Below are positions 53,922 to 64,000 of a stretch of DNA of 64,000 bases, piece by piece. A program made the position numbers and the translations under genes. Within the stretch, counting starts at the first letter, position 1. Each line of letters starts with the position of its first letter. The notes under the pieces are model-generated. The model was not told the origin of the DNA and did not search any database. It saw nothing but the letters and a program-made list of their open reading frames with translations. Source of the stretch: Paramagnetospirillum kuznetsovii (GTDB lineage: Bacteria; Pseudomonadota; Alphaproteobacteria; Rhodospirillales; Magnetospirillaceae); contig NZ_PGTO01000004.1 in the NCBI RefSeq assembly GCF_003284725.1, forward strand, positions 186,001 to 250,000, read 5' to 3'.

Positions 53922-56765
53922 CTACCCGCTCTTCCTAGGTTTCTTCGCCAACATGGAAGAAAGGTAATGGCCGGTATAACTGTCTTTCACCCGGGCCACG
54001 TCTTCCGGCGTTCCCGCCGCAACAATGCGGCCGCCGCCGTCGCCACCCTCGGGGCCGAGATCGATGATCCAGTCGGCGGTCTTGATGACTTCCAGATTGT
54101 GTTCGATCACCAGGACGGTGTTGCCGGACTCCACCAGCGCCTGAATCACTTCCAGGAGTTTGCGCACATCCTCGAAATGCAGGCCGGTGGTGGGTTCGTC
54201 GAGGATATACAGGGTGCGGCCGGTGGCGCGGCGCGACAGTTCCTTGGCCAGCTTGACCCGCTGGGCCTCGCCGCCCGACAAGGTGGTGGCCTGCTGGCCG
54301 AGATGGATGTAGTCCAGCCCCACCCGTTGCAGGGTGATCATCTTGTCGCGGATGGCGGGAACCGCCTTGAAGAAGTCGGCCGCCTCCTCGACGGTCATGT
54401 CGAGAACATCGGCTATGTTCTTGCCGCGAAAGGTTATTTCCAGGGTTTCGCGGTTGTAGCGCTTGCCCTTGCAGACATCGCACTGGACATAGACGTCGGG
54501 CAGGAAGTGCATTTCGATCTTGATGACGCCGTCGCCCTGGCAGGCCTCGCAGCGGCCGCCTTTGACGTTGAAGGAGAATCGGCCGGGCTTGTAGCCGCGC
54601 ACCTTGGACTCGGGAAGCTCGGTGAACCAGTCACGGATAGGGGTGAAGGCGCCGGTATAGGTGGCGGGATTGGAGCGCGGCGTGCGGCCGATGGGGCTTT
54701 GATCAATGTCGATGATCTTGTCCAGATGCTCGACGCCGTCCATGCGGTCGAACGGGCTGGGCTGCTCGCGGGCGCCCATCAAACGCCGCGCCAGGGCCTT
54801 GTAGAGGGTTTCGATCACCAGGGTGGACTTGCCGCCGCCCGACACGCCGGTCACGCAGGTCAGCGTCCCCAGCGGGATCTTGACGGTGACGTCCTTGAGA
54901 TTGTTGCCGCTGGCGCCCGCCAGGGTCAGCTTGGTGCCGCTGCCCTTGCGCCGCTTGGCGGGCACCGGGATCTGGTCCAGGCCCACCAGATAGCGGCCGG
55001 TGGAACTGGCGGGATCGGCCATGACCTGGTCGGGGGTTCCCTGCGAGACCACGGCGCCGCCGTGAATACCGGCGCCCGGCCCCATGTCGATCAGGTAATC
55101 GGCGGTACGGATGGCGTCCTCGTCGTGTTCCACCACGATGACGGTATTGCCGATGTCGCGCAGCCGCTTCAGCGTCGCCAGCAGGCGGTCGTTGTCGCGC
55201 TGGTGCAGGCCGATGGAGGGCTCGTCCAGCACGTAGAGCACGCCGGTCAGGCCCGAGCCGATCTGGCTGGCCAGCCGGATGCGCTGGCTTTCGCCGCCCG
55301 ATAGAGACCCGGAACCACGCGAGAGCGTCAGGTAGTCGAGGCCGACATCCACCAGGAAGCCCAGGCGGTCGTTGATCTCGCGCAGGATGCGCCTTGCGAT
55401 TTCCTGATCCTTGGGCCGCAGATGCCGGTTCAGATCGGCGAACCAGTCGCGCGCCTTCAAGATGGAGACATCGGCCGCCTCGGTGATGTGCAGGCCGCGG
55501 ATCTTGACCGCCAGGGCCTCGGGCTTGAGCCGGGCGCCGCCGCAGGCCTCGCAGGGGGCGGCGCCCTGGAAGCGGGACAGTTCTTCGCGCACATAGGAGG
55601 AATCGGTTTCGCGGAAGCGGCGCGCCATGTTGGGGATGACGCCTTCGAAGCTCTTCTCGGTGTGATAGCCGCGAAAGCCGTCCTCATAGGCGATGCGGAT
55701 TTCCTCATTGCCCGAACCATGCAGGATCACGTCGCGCACATGCTGGGGCAGGGCGCTCCAGGTCTTGTCCAGGTTGAATTTATAGTGCTCGGCGAGGCCT
55801 TGCAGGGTCTGGATGTAATACTGCGAGGTGGAGCCCGCCCAGGGCGCGATGGCGCCTTCGCGCAAGGAAATCTCTGGGTTCGGCACGACCAGTTCGGGAT
55901 CGAAATAAAGCTTTATGCCCAGTCCGTCGCAAGACGGGCAGGCGCCGAACGGGTTGTTGAACGAGAACAGGCGCGGTTCGATCTCCTCGATGGTGAAGCC
56001 GGATACCGGGCAGGCGAATTTGGCGGAGAACACCGTGCGCTCGCCGTTATCGGCATTCTCGGCGATGCACAGACCGTCGGCGAGGGACAGCGCCGTCTCG
56101 ATGGAATCGGCCAGACGATTCCCCAGGCCGGGCTTCACCACCAGCCGGTCCACCACCACCTCGATATCGTGCTTCTTCTTCTTGTCGAGGGTGGGAACCT
56201 CGTCGATCTCGTAGAGGGTGCCGTCCACCTTGACCCGCTGGAAGCCCTTCTTTTGCAATTCCACCAGATCCTTGCGGTACTCGCCCTTGCGGCCGCGCAC
56301 GAAGGGGGCCAGCAGGTAGAGCCTTGTTCCCTCCGCCATGCACTCGACCCGGTCCACCATCTGGCTGACCGTCTGGCTTTCGATGGGCAGGCCGGTGGCG
56401 GGGGAATGGGGAACGCCGACCCGCGCCCACAGCAGGCGCATATAGTCGTAGATCTCGGTGACGGTGCCCACGGTGGAGCGGGGGTTCTTCGACGTGGTCT
56501 TCTGCTCGATGGAGATGGCGGGGCTCAGGCCCTCGATGCTCTCCACATCGGGCTTTTGCATCAGTTCGAGGAATTGCCTTGCATAGGCCGACAGGGATTC
56601 CACATAGCGGCGCTGCCCCTCGGCATAGATGGTGTCGAAGGCCAGCGACGATTTGCCCGATCCAGACAAACCGGTGATGACCACCAGCTTGTCGCGGGGA
56701 ATGTCGATGTCGATGTTCTTCAGGTTGTGCTCGCGGGCGCCACGCACCCGGATAAAGCCGCTCAT
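53922..56765 (-). CDS. uvrA: excinuclease ABC subunit A
   Basis: 947 residues, the damage-recognition ATPase of nucleotide excision repair. Two ABC ATPase units: Walker [15 protein letters not shown] near residue 34 and [14 protein letters not shown] near 640, and two [12 protein letters not shown] signatures. Zinc modules CPVSG...CPSCDGLG and CEACQGDG...[10 protein letters not shown] are both complete. Works with Mfd encoded at 22.5 kb. A LexA box of the alphaproteobacterial GTTC-N7-GTTC type was not found upstream. Confidence 0.98.
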   Translation of the reverse strand: MSGFIRVRGAREHNLKNIDIDIPRDKLVVITGLSGSGKSSLAFDTIYAEGQRRYVESLSAYARQFLELMQKPDVESIEGLSPAISIEQKTTSKNPRSTVGTVTEIYDYMRLLWARVGVPHSPATGLPIESQTVSQMVDRVECMAEGTRLYLLAPFVRGRKGEYRKDLVELQKKGFQRVKVDGTLYEIDEVPTLDKKKKHDIEVVVDRLVVKPGLGNRLADSIETALSLADGLCIAENADNGERTVFSAKFACPVSGFTIEEIEPRLFSFNNPFGACPSCDGLGIKLYFDPELVVPNPEISLREGAIAPWAGSTSQYYIQTLQGLAEHYKFNLDKTWSALPQHVRDVILHGSGNEEIRIAYEDGFRGYHTEKSFEGVIPNMARRFRETDSSYVREELSRFQGAAPCEACGGARLKPEALAVKIRGLHITEAADVSILKARDWFADLNRHLRPKDQEIARRILREINDRLGFLVDVGLDYLTLSRGSGSLSGGESQRIRLASQIGSGLTGVLYVLDEPSIGLHQRDNDRLLATLKRLRDIGNTVIVVEHDEDAIRTADYLIDMGPGAGIHGGAVVSQGTPDQVMADPASSTGRYLVGLDQIPVPAKRRKGSGTKLTLAGASGNNLKDVTVKIPLGTLTCVTGVSGGGKSTLVIETLYKALARRLMGAREQPSPFDRMDGVEHLDKIIDIDQSPIGRTPRSNPATYTGAFTPIRDWFTELPESKVRGYKPGRFSFNVKGGRCEACQGDGVIKIEMHFLPDVYVQCDVCKGKRYNRETLEITFRGKNIADVLDMTVEEAADFFKAVPAIRDKMITLQRVGLDYIHLGQQATTLSGGEAQRVKLAKELSRRATGRTLYILDEPTTGLHFEDVRKLLEVIQALVESGNTVLVIEHNLEVIKTADWIIDLGPEGGDGGGRIVAAGTPEDVARVKDSYTGHYLSSMLAKKPRKSG

Positions 56766-56834
56766 GGGGGAAGGTTCCTCATCACCGCGTTCAGGCGGCG
56801 GATGTTAGAAGCTTTCGAGAGGCGGATAAAGCCC

Positions 56835-58208
56835 TCAGGCCCCTTCGCTGATGGGTTCGGCATGGACGACCACCCGCGCGATACCGGGAACCGTGTCGCG
56901 CAGCCGATGTTCCAGCCGCGCCGTCGCCTGATGGGCTTGGCCGATGGGGACATCGTCGGGGAACAGGCAGTGGAACGAGACGTAAAGGCCGTCCTCGCGT
57001 TCCTGAACCTCGAGATGGTGAACCTTGTCCACCAATCCGTCCGCCAGCCCGGCCAGCGCGGCGCGGATTTCCGCTTGGCGATGCCCGGCGGGCTGAGCGT
57101 CCGTGAAGACTTCCTTGCGGCGCGGGTCGATGTGGCTGTCGATGGTGACCTCGGCCCCCAGCTCCGCCTTCAGCTCGTCTTCCAGGGTGGTGGCGATGGC
57201 GTGGGCGGCGGCGATGGTCAGGCTCTCATCCACCTCCAGGTCGAAGCTGACATGGGGATGGCCGTCCATGGCGGCGACGCCCACATGGTGGACGGCAAGC
57301 CCCCGGGTGGCGGCAAGGCCCCGGACGGTCTCGGTGATGCTTTCATCGTCCAGGGTCAGGGGCTCGGCGATGACCATGGGCTGAACCTCGGGCAAGTCGC
57401 TTTTCAACCGCTCGATCACGGCGCGCCGCAAGGCTTCCACCTGTTCCAGATGCATGGTGCGGCCGACCTTGACCACCACTTCGGCGAAGACGGTGGGGCC
57501 GGCGGGGCGGGCGCGCACCGCGTCCACCCGCGCCACGCCGGGAACCTTGGCGGCGACCTCCTCGACCCGTTCGGCGATGCCTTGGGGCGCGGCATCCACC
57601 AGCACGTCGATGGTTCGACTGCCCAGGCGCCAGCCCGCCAGGACCACGAAAGCAGCGACGCCGAGGGCCGCCACCGCGTCGCCCTTGGGCCAGCCCAACC
57701 AAACCAGCCCAAGCCCGATCAGCACCGCCGTGGAGCTGAGGATGTCCGAGGAGAAGTGCAGGGCGTCGGCTTCCAGCGCCTGGCTGCCGGTTTCCTTGGC
57801 GACCTTGGACAAGGCGCGGGAGCGTCCTATGTCGATGATGATGGAAGCGACGATGACTCCTACCGACCACCAGGTGGTTTCCACCTCGACGGCGGGCGCC
57901 ATCAGCCGGGTGACGGCTTCCTTGACGATCCAGGCGGCCGTGACGAACAGCAGGCCGGTCTCGATCAGGGCGGAGACGCTTTCCACCTTGCCGTGGCCGT
58001 AGGGATGGCGCTCGTCGGCGGGTTGGTCGCCGATGCGCACGGCGAACCAGGTCAGAATGGCGGCGCCCATGTCCAGCAGGGAGTGGGCCGCCTCCGACAG
58101 CACGCCGAGGCTTCCCGTCATCAAGCCGACCGCCAGCTTCATGACCGTCATGGCGGCGCTGGCGAATACCGAGCTAAGAGCGACGGCGCTTTTGCGGTCA
58201 TCGGACAT
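56835..58208 (-). CDS. cation diffusion facilitator transporter with three C-terminal domains
   Basis: 457 residues, longer than the usual ~300. The N-terminal ~200 residues hold the six-helix CDF channel. The metal site reads AHSLLD in TM2 and LHFSSD in TM5 (HxxxD twice), the pattern of zinc-type CDF proteins. The rest contains three tandem ~80-residue dimerisation-like (ZT_dimer) units, each ending near AEP, IDP or AEP. An exporter of Zn2+ or a similar ion from cytoplasm to periplasm is inferred. ATG at 58208. Divergent from the riboswitch-controlled GDT1 gene. Confidence 0.9.
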   Translation of the reverse strand: MSDDRKSAVALSSVFASAAMTVMKLAVGLMTGSLGVLSEAAHSLLDMGAAILTWFAVRIGDQPADERHPYGHGKVESVSALIETGLLFVTAAWIVKEAVTRLMAPAVEVETTWWSVGVIVASIIIDIGRSRALSKVAKETGSQALEADALHFSSDILSSTAVLIGLGLVWLGWPKGDAVAALGVAAFVVLAGWRLGSRTIDVLVDAAPQGIAERVEEVAAKVPGVARVDAVRARPAGPTVFAEVVVKVGRTMHLEQVEALRRAVIERLKSDLPEVQPMVIAEPLTLDDESITETVRGLAATRGLAVHHVGVAAMDGHPHVSFDLEVDESLTIAAAHAIATTLEDELKAELGAEVTIDSHIDPRRKEVFTDAQPAGHRQAEIRAALAGLADGLVDKVHHLEVQEREDGLYVSFHCLFPDDVPIGQAHQATARLEHRLRDTVPGIARVVVHAEPISEGA

Positions 58209-58409
58209 GTCTGGGCGGCTCCATAAGAAATGCATCGTCATTCGTATAGCAAGGGGGGGCTTTATGAAAGGCGAGACAAAATCTAGATGACGAATATCTG
58301 CCGCAAATACCTTTGACAATCAATTGCATGTATCCGCATGGGCGCACCGCCACTTCAGGAGCTTTTCCATTCGAAAACCTTATTGCGCCGTCTCGGCCAG
58401 ATGGCTATG

Positions 58410-58540
58410 CTGCGGCCGTCATTGGGGAGTAGCCGCCCTCGGGTTCAGAGGGGGATGCGTCAACACAATTGGGACCACCTTCAACGGGAGGCGGCCCATG
58501 GCGCATCAAGGAAAGTGGCGAGACCTTTGGCTGGCGTCCC
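58410..58540 (+). promoter_or_regulatory. yybP-ykoY manganese riboswitch aptamer
   Basis: The diagnostic loop GGGGAGTAGC is at 58424-58433 and the partner GGCGAGACCTTTGGC at 58517-58531, with TCAACA in between, as in the yybP-ykoY family that binds Mn2+. It precedes a TMEM165/GDT1 family gene, a recurring partner of this riboswitch. The rest of the 399-bp gap (58209-58409) holds TTGACA at 58313 as a possible -35 element but no gene. Confidence 0.85.
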
Positions 58541-58548
58541 TCGACATT

Positions 58549-58599
58549 GGGGTCGGGCGGGACACCAGGCCATTGGTTCAATTGCCCGATCCCCCAGGA
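58549..58599 (+). promoter_or_regulatory. putative expression platform of the manganese riboswitch
   Basis: GGGGTCGGGC (58549-58558) can pair with GCCCGATCCC (58584-58593) in ten pairs, one of them G-T. The stem ends three bases before AGGA (58596-58599), the ribosome site of the ATG at 58608. Mn2+ binding could open this stem to permit translation. Confidence 0.55.
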
Positions 58600-58607
58600 T
58601 GATCTTC

Positions 58608-59180
58608 ATGGAAGCGGTTCTGATTTCCCTTGCGGTGGTGGCCGCCGCCGAGATTGGCGACAAGACTCAACTCCTGGCCTTGCTGCTGGCCGCCAAGTTC
58701 CGCAAGCCGGTGCCGGTGGTGGCCGGAATCTTCGTCGCCACTCTCTTGAACCATGGCATCGCCGCCGGAGTCGGGGTGGCGGTGGCCCAATGGATGGGGC
58801 CGGAGATACTGCGCTGGATCATCGGCCTGTCCTTCCTGGGCATGGCGGCATGGACCCTGGTTCCCGACAAGATGGACGACGACCCCAGGATGTGGGAGCG
58901 GGCGGGGGCCTTCGTCGCCACCACCGTCTCATTCTTCCTGGTGGAAATCGGCGACAAGACCCAGGTGGCGACGGTGGCCTTGGGGGCTCGCTTCGGCGAT
59001 ATGGTGTCCGTCACCATGGGAACCACCCTGGGAATGCTGATCGCCGACGTTCCGGCGGTGTTCATCGGCGGCGCCATGGCGGATCGCCTGCCGCTGCGTT
59101 TGGTGCGCACCGTCGCCGCGGCGTTGTTCGCCATTCTCGGTGTTCTGGCCCTGATGGGATACGGCGGCGACCTGATGTAG
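58608..59180 (+). CDS. TMEM165/GDT1-family (UPF0016) manganese/calcium transporter
   Basis: 190 residues, six membrane segments arranged as two related halves. Each half carries the family motif EIGDKTQ (residues 15-21 and about 112-118), the expected metal site. Bacterial members such as Mnx and MneA export or handle Mn2+. Start ATG at 58608 is favoured by AGGA eight bases upstream over ATG 58599. Control by the Mn2+ riboswitch just before it strongly supports manganese as substrate. Confidence 0.93.
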   Translation: MEAVLISLAVVAAAEIGDKTQLLALLLAAKFRKPVPVVAGIFVATLLNHGIAAGVGVAVAQWMGPEILRWIIGLSFLGMAAWTLVPDKMDDDPRMWERAGAFVATTVSFFLVEIGDKTQVATVALGARFGDMVSVTMGTTLGMLIADVPAVFIGGAMADRLPLRLVRTVAAALFAILGVLALMGYGGDLM

Positions 59181-59181
59181 A

Positions 59182-59217
59182 AAAAGGCCTCCTCCAAGGG
59201 AAGAGGCCTTTTGATTT
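59182..59217. terminator. bidirectional terminator between the GDT1 and ssb genes
   Basis: AAAAGGCCTC (59182-59191) and GAGGCCTTTT (59203-59212) form a 10-bp perfect stem with T-runs on the 3' side in both directions. It separates the convergent GDT1 and ssb genes. Confidence 0.9.
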
Positions 59218-59238
59218 CAATCCTTTGGACGGCGAAAC

Positions 59239-59742
59239 TCAGAACGGGATTTCGTCGTCCATGTCGGCGGGCGGTTCCCAGCCCTGACCGCCGCCACCGC
59301 CACCGCCGCCACCACCGCTTTGGCGACCGCCGCCGCCGCCGCCCTGGCGACCACCATCGTCATAGCCGCCGCCACCACCGCCGCCGCCGTCACGGCCGCC
59401 CAGCAGGGTGAGTTCGCCCTTGAAGCGGCCGATCACCACCTCGGTGGAGTATTTCTCCTGGCCCGATTGGTCGGTCCATTTGCGGGTTTGCAGCGCGCCT
59501 TCAACATAGACCGAGCTGCCTTTCTTCAAATAGCGCTCGGCGATGTCGGCCAGATTGGGATTGAAGATGACGACCCGGTGCCACTCGGTCTTTTCCTTGC
59601 GCTCGCCAGAGGCGCGGTCCTTCCAGGATTCCGAGGTGGCGATGTTGAGATTGACGATCTTGGACCCGTCCTGCGAGGTGCGAACCTCGGGATCGCGGCC
59701 CAGATTGCCCAAAAGAATGACCTTGTTGACGCTGCCGGCCAT
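59239..59742 (-). CDS. ssb: single-stranded DNA-binding protein
   Basis: 167 residues. N-terminal OB fold (about 1-112): [17 protein letters not shown] and the conserved [10 protein letters not shown] glycine-rich linker follows, and the tail ends DDEIPF, the usual docking site for repair proteins. ATG at 59742 (MAGSVNK). Coats ssDNA in replication and repair; works with the RecG and UvrA encoded nearby in this window. Confidence 0.97.
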   Translation of the reverse strand: MAGSVNKVILLGNLGRDPEVRTSQDGSKIVNLNIATSESWKDRASGERKEKTEWHRVVIFNPNLADIAERYLKKGSSVYVEGALQTRKWTDQSGQEKYSTEVVIGRFKGELTLLGGRDGGGGGGGGYDDGGRQGGGGGGRQSGGGGGGGGGGQGWEPPADMDDEIPF

Positions 59743-59809
59743 GGCGCTGTGGCTCCCCTTGAAAATGCAGGGGCGGATGGTACTGCATGAGGTGCGCGGG
59801 TGAAAGAGA

Positions 59810-60208
59810 CTAATGCTTGGCCTTGGACGGCGAGGCGGGCAGCAGTCGGCCCAGCAGCGATGCCAGCGCTTTCACATAGGCGGCGGCGCCCGTGCGGTGC
59901 ATGCGCAGATTGATCTCGCCGCCCTTGACGAGGCGAAAGCCCAGGGTGAGGAACTCCTCGTCGGCCTCGGGGCGCACCGTCCATTTCTCCACCTGGATGG
60001 AAGGCGCCGGGGGGCGCGCCGAGGCCGGTTCGCCATCGGCCAAGCGCCCGGCCTGTTCCAGCCAGGACGACAGGATGGCCAGTTGGTCCAGCGGTAGGGT
60101 GACCACGGTTTCCTCGCCGGATTCGTCGAGCAGGACAACCCGGACGCCGTCTCCGGTATCGGAGGTCCGGGCGGACAGAACCTGCTGGGCGGCGATGATT
60201 CTCTTCAT
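59810..60208 (-). CDS. hypothetical protein
   Basis: 132 residues, no signal peptide or membrane segment. Start at ATG 60208 ([10 protein letters not shown]). Alternating beta-like segments [10 protein letters not shown] and VVTLPLDQL, a proline-rich middle and a basic C-terminal helix; no recognised family. Divergent from gyrA across 143 bp, with a 13-bp palindrome over its likely -10 region. Function unknown. Confidence 0.65.
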   Translation of the reverse strand: MKRIIAAQQVLSARTSDTGDGVRVVLLDESGEETVVTLPLDQLAILSSWLEQAGRLADGEPASARPPAPSIQVEKWTVRPEADEEFLTLGFRLVKGGEINLRMHRTGAAAYVKALASLLGRLLPASPSKAKH

Positions 60209-60231
60209 TCCAATGGCCCCCTTGGTCACCT

Positions 60232-60244
60232 TGGCATTATGCCA
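60232..60244. promoter_or_regulatory. short palindrome at the divergent promoter near gyrA
   Basis: TGGCAT-t-ATGCCA, a perfect 6-bp inverted repeat. It overlaps CATAAT, a possible -10 for the minus-strand hypothetical gene, and lies just outside a possible gyrA promoter (TTGTCG 60256-60261, 17 bp, TAGCGT 60279-60284). Confidence 0.35.
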
Positions 60245-60351
60245 CACCCACACGGTTGTCGCACTGCACGATATCTGGTAGCGTGCGCCACCGTGGCACT
60301 CCAGCCACCCCAAACTCTGGTTTCCTTTAGAAAACCGACGGGAAGAATTCG

Positions 60352-63036
60352 TTGACCACGCCGCCTGCGTCGCCACAGTTCGATATCACTCCGGTCACCA
60401 TCGAAGACGAGATGAAGCGCTCCTATCTCGATTACGCCATGAGCGTGATCGTGAGCCGGGCGCTCCCCGATGTCCGCGATGGGTTGAAGCCGGTTCATCG
60501 CCGTATCCTCTTCGCCATGAAGGAAGCGGGATACGACTATAACAAGCCGTTCCGCAAATCGGCGCGCATCGTCGGCGATGTCATGGGTAAGTATCACCCC
60601 CATGGCGATTCCTCGATCTATGACGCCATGGTGCGCATGGCGCAGAACTTCTCCATGCGCCTCATGCTCATCGACGGGCAGGGCAATTTCGGCTCCATGG
60701 ACGGCGATCCGCCAGCCGCCATGCGCTACACCGAGGCCCGATTGGCCCGCTCCGGCCATGCCCTGATCGAGGATATCGACAAGGATACCGTCGATTTCCA
60801 GGCCAATTACGACGAATCCACCCACGAGCCGGTGGTGCTGCCCGCCCGCTTTCCCAATCTGCTGGTCAATGGCGCGGGCGGCATCGCCGTCGGCATGGCC
60901 ACCAACATCCCGCCCCATAATCTGGGCGAGGTGATCGACGCCTGCTGCGCCTATATCGACAACCCGGATGTGACGGTCGAACAGCTGATGGAGCTTGTTC
61001 CCGGCCCGGATTTCCCGACGGGCGGCACCATTCTCGGCCGTTCCGGCATCCGCGCCGCCCAGACCACCGGGCGCGGCTCGGTGGTCATGCGCGGCCGCGT
61101 CCATATGGAGGAAGTCCGTAAGGACCGCGAAGCCATCGTGGTCACCGAGATTCCCTATCAGGTCAACAAGTCGCGCATGCTCGAGCAGATCGCCGAACTG
61201 GTGCGCGACAAGAAGATCGAGGGCATTTCCGACCTGCGCGACGAATCCGATCGCGACGGCGTGCGGGTGGTGATCGAGATCAAGCGCGACGCCATCGCCG
61301 ACGTGGTACTGGCCCAGCTCTACAAGTTCACCCCGCTGCAGACCAGCTTCGGCGTCAATTCGCTGGCGCTGAACGGCGGGCGTCCCATGATGATGACGCT
61401 GCGCGACATCGTCGCCGCCTTCATCGCCTTCCGCGAGGAGGTGATCACCCGGCGCACCATCTTCGAACTGGGCAAGGCCCGCGACCGCGCCCATATCCTG
61501 GCCGGTCTCGCCATCGCCGTGGCCAATATCGACGAGGTCATCCGCCTGATCCGCGCCGCCCCCGATCCCGGTACCGCCCGCGAGCAACTGATGGGGCGCG
61601 CTTGGCCGGTGGGCGATGTGGGGCCGCTGATCGATCTGATCGACGAACCCGGACGCGGCATCGTCGATGGCAAGTATTCGCTGTCCGAGCTTCAGGCCAA
61701 GGCGATCCTGGATCTGCGCCTGCACCGTCTGACCGGCTTGGAGCGCGACAAGATCGGCGACGAGCTGCGCGAGATCGGCCACCAGATCGAGGAATACCTG
61801 CGCATCCTGTCGTCGCGGCCGCGCCTGTTCGAGGTGATGAAGGGCGAGTTGCTGGAAATCCGCGAGCAGTTCGCCACGCCGCGCCGCACCACCATCGAGG
61901 AAAACGAGTTCGAAGCCGATATCGAGGACCTGATCGCCCGCGAGGACATGGTGGTGACGGTGACCAATACCGGCTACATCAAGCGCGTCCCCCTGTCTGC
62001 CTATCGTGCCCAGCGGCGCGGCGGCAAGGGCCGGTCCGGCATGAACATCAAGCAAGAGGATTTCCTCAACCAGGTGTTCGTGACCAGCACCCATACGCCG
62101 GTGCTGTTCTTCTCGTCCACCGGTATCGCCTACAAGCTGAAGGTCTACCGCCTGCCCTTGGGCAACCCCCAGGCGCGCGGCAAGGCCATGGTCAATATCC
62201 TGCCGCTGGATGAAGGCGAAACCATCTCCACCGTCATGCCGCTGCCCGAGGATGAAAGCACCTGGGGCGACCTGCATGTGGTGTTCACCACCTCGTCGGG
62301 CGATGTGCGACGCAATCTGCTGTCCGACTTCACCGAGGTGCGCGCCAACGGCAAGATCGCCATGAAGCTGGGCGAGGGTGAACGCCTGATCGCGGTGCAG
62401 ACCTGTTCCGAGGCCGACGACATGCTGCTGGCCACCCGCATGGGCAAGGCCATCCGCTTCCCGGTCCCCGAGGTCCGCGTCTTCAAGGGCCGCGATTCCA
62501 CCGGCGTGCGCGGCGTCCGGCTGGAGGCGAGCGACGAAGTCATCTCCATGTCCATCCTGCGCCATGTGAACTACGATTCCGAAACCCGCGACTCCTATCT
62601 GCGCGGCGATATGCCCGCCGACCAGATCGAGAAGATGGCGGCGGAAGAGCAATACATCCTGACCGTGACCGAGAACGGCTTCGGCAAGCGCACCTCGTCC
62701 TACGAGTATCGCATCACCGGCCGCGGTGGCCAGGGCATCGCCAATATCGACATGACCGACAAGACCGGCCCGGTGGTGGCCTCGTTCCCGGTCGATCACG
62801 AAGACGAAATCATGCTGGTGAGCGACGGCGGCAAGCTGATCCGCATGCCGGTGGATGATATCCGCATCGTCGGACGCCGCACCCAGGGCGTGACCCTGCT
62901 GCGCACCGCCGAGGGGGAACGCGTGGTATCGGCCGCGAGGCTGTGCGACATCGCCGGCAATTCCGATGACGGCGAGGATTCCGACGAAGGAGCGGAGGAT
63001 GCACCCGAGAGTTTGGCGGGAGGCGAGGATGCCTAA
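60352..63036 (+). CDS. gyrA: DNA gyrase subunit A
   Basis: 894 residues. Active-site Tyr in [10 protein letters not shown]. The quinolone-resistance region reads [14 protein letters not shown], with the Ser and Asp of quinolone-sensitive enzymes. The C-terminal beta-pinwheel has the gyrase-specific GyrA box (QRRGGKG), which separates it from ParC. The tail is acidic. TTG start at 60352 after GGGAAGAA. Introduces negative supercoils with GyrB. Confidence 0.98.
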   Translation: MTTPPASPQFDITPVTIEDEMKRSYLDYAMSVIVSRALPDVRDGLKPVHRRILFAMKEAGYDYNKPFRKSARIVGDVMGKYHPHGDSSIYDAMVRMAQNFSMRLMLIDGQGNFGSMDGDPPAAMRYTEARLARSGHALIEDIDKDTVDFQANYDESTHEPVVLPARFPNLLVNGAGGIAVGMATNIPPHNLGEVIDACCAYIDNPDVTVEQLMELVPGPDFPTGGTILGRSGIRAAQTTGRGSVVMRGRVHMEEVRKDREAIVVTEIPYQVNKSRMLEQIAELVRDKKIEGISDLRDESDRDGVRVVIEIKRDAIADVVLAQLYKFTPLQTSFGVNSLALNGGRPMMMTLRDIVAAFIAFREEVITRRTIFELGKARDRAHILAGLAIAVANIDEVIRLIRAAPDPGTAREQLMGRAWPVGDVGPLIDLIDEPGRGIVDGKYSLSELQAKAILDLRLHRLTGLERDKIGDELREIGHQIEEYLRILSSRPRLFEVMKGELLEIREQFATPRRTTIEENEFEADIEDLIAREDMVVTVTNTGYIKRVPLSAYRAQRRGGKGRSGMNIKQEDFLNQVFVTSTHTPVLFFSSTGIAYKLKVYRLPLGNPQARGKAMVNILPLDEGETISTVMPLPEDESTWGDLHVVFTTSSGDVRRNLLSDFTEVRANGKIAMKLGEGERLIAVQTCSEADDMLLATRMGKAIRFPVPEVRVFKGRDSTGVRGVRLEASDEVISMSILRHVNYDSETRDSYLRGDMPADQIEKMAAEEQYILTVTENGFGKRTSSYEYRITGRGGQGIANIDMTDKTGPVVASFPVDHEDEIMLVSDGGKLIRMPVDDIRIVGRRTQGVTLLRTAEGERVVSAARLCDIAGNSDDGEDSDEGAEDAPESLAGGEDA

Positions 63037-63529
63037 GCGCGTCGGCCTTTATCCCGGTACCTTCGATCCGGTCACCAATGGCCATCTCGACATCGTCGCC
63101 CGCGCCGCCCGCGCGGTCGATCACCTGATCGTCGCGGTGGCTGGCAATGCCGGTAAGGGACCGCTGTTCACCCTGGCGGAACGCCTCGAAATGGCCGAGG
63201 CCGAGATGGCCGACCTTGCGCGCAATATCGGCGCCAGCATCGAGGTTCGCTCCTTCGACACGCTTCTGGTGGATTTCACCGCCCAATGCGGCGCCAATCT
63301 GATCGTGCGCGGCCTGCGTGCCGTCTCGGATTTCGAATACGAATTCCAGATGGCCGGCATGAACGCCCGGCTGTCGCCCGAAATCGAAACCATCTTCCTG
63401 ATGGCGTCGGAGCGCTGCCAGTTCATCTCGTCGCGCTTCGTCAAGGAGATCGGCCGTCTCGGCGGCGATATTTCCCAGTTCGTCAGCCCACGGGTGAAGG
63501 GCAAGCTGGACGAGAAGTTCGGTTCGTAA
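63029..63529 (+). CDS. coaD: pantetheine-phosphate adenylyltransferase
   Basis: 166 residues, nucleotidyltransferase fold. [13 protein letters not shown] is the (T/H)xGH-type ATP motif, [14 protein letters not shown] binds substrate, and ISSRFVKEI is the second ATP motif. Forms dephospho-CoA from phosphopantetheine. ATG at 63029 overlaps the gyrA 3' end by 8 bp, so the two are probably cotranscribed. Confidence 0.97.
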   Translation: MPKRVGLYPGTFDPVTNGHLDIVARAARAVDHLIVAVAGNAGKGPLFTLAERLEMAEAEMADLARNIGASIEVRSFDTLLVDFTAQCGANLIVRGLRAVSDFEYEFQMAGMNARLSPEIETIFLMASERCQFISSRFVKEIGRLGGDISQFVSPRVKGKLDEKFGS

Positions 63530-63557
63530 GAAACCGCCAAGAGCAATGGAGGACCGC

Positions 63558-64000
63558 GTGGACGCCGAAAACACCCTGTACCTGGACCTGAAGGACGGCC
63601 GCGTCGTCATCGAGCTGCGCCCCGACCTTGCGCCCAATCATGTGGCGCGGATCAAGGAACTGGCACGCGAGAAGTTCTATGACGGCCTGAAATTCCATCG
63701 GGTGATCCCCGACTTCATGGCGCAGACGGGCTGCCCCAAAGGCACCGGCACCGGCGGTTCCGGCAAGAACCTCAAGGCCGAGTTCTCCAAGGAAAAGCAT
63801 GTGCGCGGCACCTGCTCCATGGCGCGCGCCGCCAGCCCGGATTCCGCCGATTCGCAATTCTTCATCTGCTTCGGCGACACCCCGCATCTCGATCGTCAAT
63901 ACACGGTCTGGGGCTTGGTCACCGAAGGCATGGACTTCGTGGATTCCATCAAGAAGGGCGCCGGTCGCGGCGGTTCGGTGGACAGTCCCGATTGCATCGT
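63558..64000 (+). CDS. cyclophilin-type peptidyl-prolyl isomerase, 3' end cut by window
   Basis: Codons visible to the right edge (about 147) cover almost the whole domain: [39 protein letters not shown] and the catalytic-region tryptophan in YTVWG. No signal peptide, so it is a cytoplasmic PpiB-type enzyme. The GTG at 63558 has GGAGG five bases upstream; ATG at 63546 is in frame but lacks such a site. 28 bp after coaD. The end of the gene lies beyond the window. Confidence 0.95.
   Translation, partial: MDAENTLYLDLKDGRVVIELRPDLAPNHVARIKELAREKFYDGLKFHRVIPDFMAQTGCPKGTGTGGSGKNLKAEFSKEKHVRGTCSMARAASPDSADSQFFICFGDTPHLDRQYTVWGLVTEGMDFVDSIKKGAGRGGSVDSPDCI

Noticed and set aside
56766-56795. LexA box before uvrA
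   Set aside because: Two GTTC half-sites are present but 11 bp apart, not the 7 bp of the alphaproteobacterial SOS consensus.
60352-63036. Topoisomerase IV subunit ParC
   Set aside because: The GyrA box and full six-blade C-terminal domain identify gyrase.
1-64000. tRNA, rRNA, prophage, insertion sequence or magnetosome genes
   Set aside because: No T-loop-like sequences in the gaps, no transposase or integrase frames with recognisable motifs, and no mam genes were seen. The CDF protein is not MamB or MamM by length and domain layout.

Overview
The window is dense, GC-rich chromosomal DNA of an alphaproteobacterium. Gene content points to the Rhodospirillales, most probably a Magnetospirillum-type organism. 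The pointers are the rpsB-tsf-pyrH-frr-uppS-cdsA-dxr-rseP-bamA-skp-lpx run, hopanoid-precursor genes, several chemotaxis and cyclic-di-GMP proteins, and a single-domain cereblon-like (CULT) protein of the kind characterised from Magnetospirillum gryphiswaldense. No magnetosome gene, prophage, insertion sequence, CRISPR array, rRNA or tRNA was seen. Species assignment is inference.

Layout. 1-3.5 kb (minus): transglutaminase-like protein, MazG, a lipoprotein and an SDR cut by the window edge, plus sodB with a clear terminator. 3.6-6.6 kb: hpnE and hpnC (squalene synthesis) divergent from a catalytically degenerate squalene-synthase-fold protein resembling complex I assembly factor NDUFAF6. 6.9-8.7 kb: a soluble chemoreceptor. 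8.6-13.1 kb (minus): ACT regulator, Crp/Fnr regulator, DUF2892 protein and PutA. 13.2-18.2 kb: cytochrome c, a methyltransferase, a TPR/GT41 glycosyltransferase, a phosphoesterase and a lipid-kinase-like protein. 18.2-26 kb: histidine kinase, recG, sdhE and mfd. 26-30.7 kb: class V aminotransferase, a palindromic repeat cluster, a divergent diguanylate cyclase/HD-GYP pair and mepA.

30.8-46 kb (plus) is the housekeeping core. It holds ribosomal protein S2, EF-Ts, UMP kinase and ribosome recycling factor, then undecaprenyl-PP and CDP-DAG synthesis, DXP reductoisomerase, RseP, BamA and a Skp-like chaperone. It ends with the lipid A genes lpxD-fabZ-lpxA-lpxI-lpxB, whose last gene overlaps a glyoxalase. 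Together these build ribosome function, isoprenoid and phospholipid precursors and the outer membrane.

46-64 kb is mixed: trmFO, a duplicated DUF4170 protein, a thioredoxin-like ferredoxin, the CULT protein, parvulin, a SPOUT methyltransferase, an RluE-like pseudouridine synthase, an Rrf2/AhpD-like pair and an OmpA-type lipoprotein. These are followed by uvrA, a CDF transporter with three tandem cytosolic domains, a Mn2+ riboswitch ahead of a TMEM165/GDT1 family gene, ssb, gyrA, coaD and a cyclophilin cut by the right edge. The most interesting items are the CULT protein and its operator-like palindrome, the riboswitch with an apparent ribosome-site hairpin, the triple-domain CDF protein, and several strong unexplained palindromes upstream of dxr, bamA, tsf and a 40-residue ORF.
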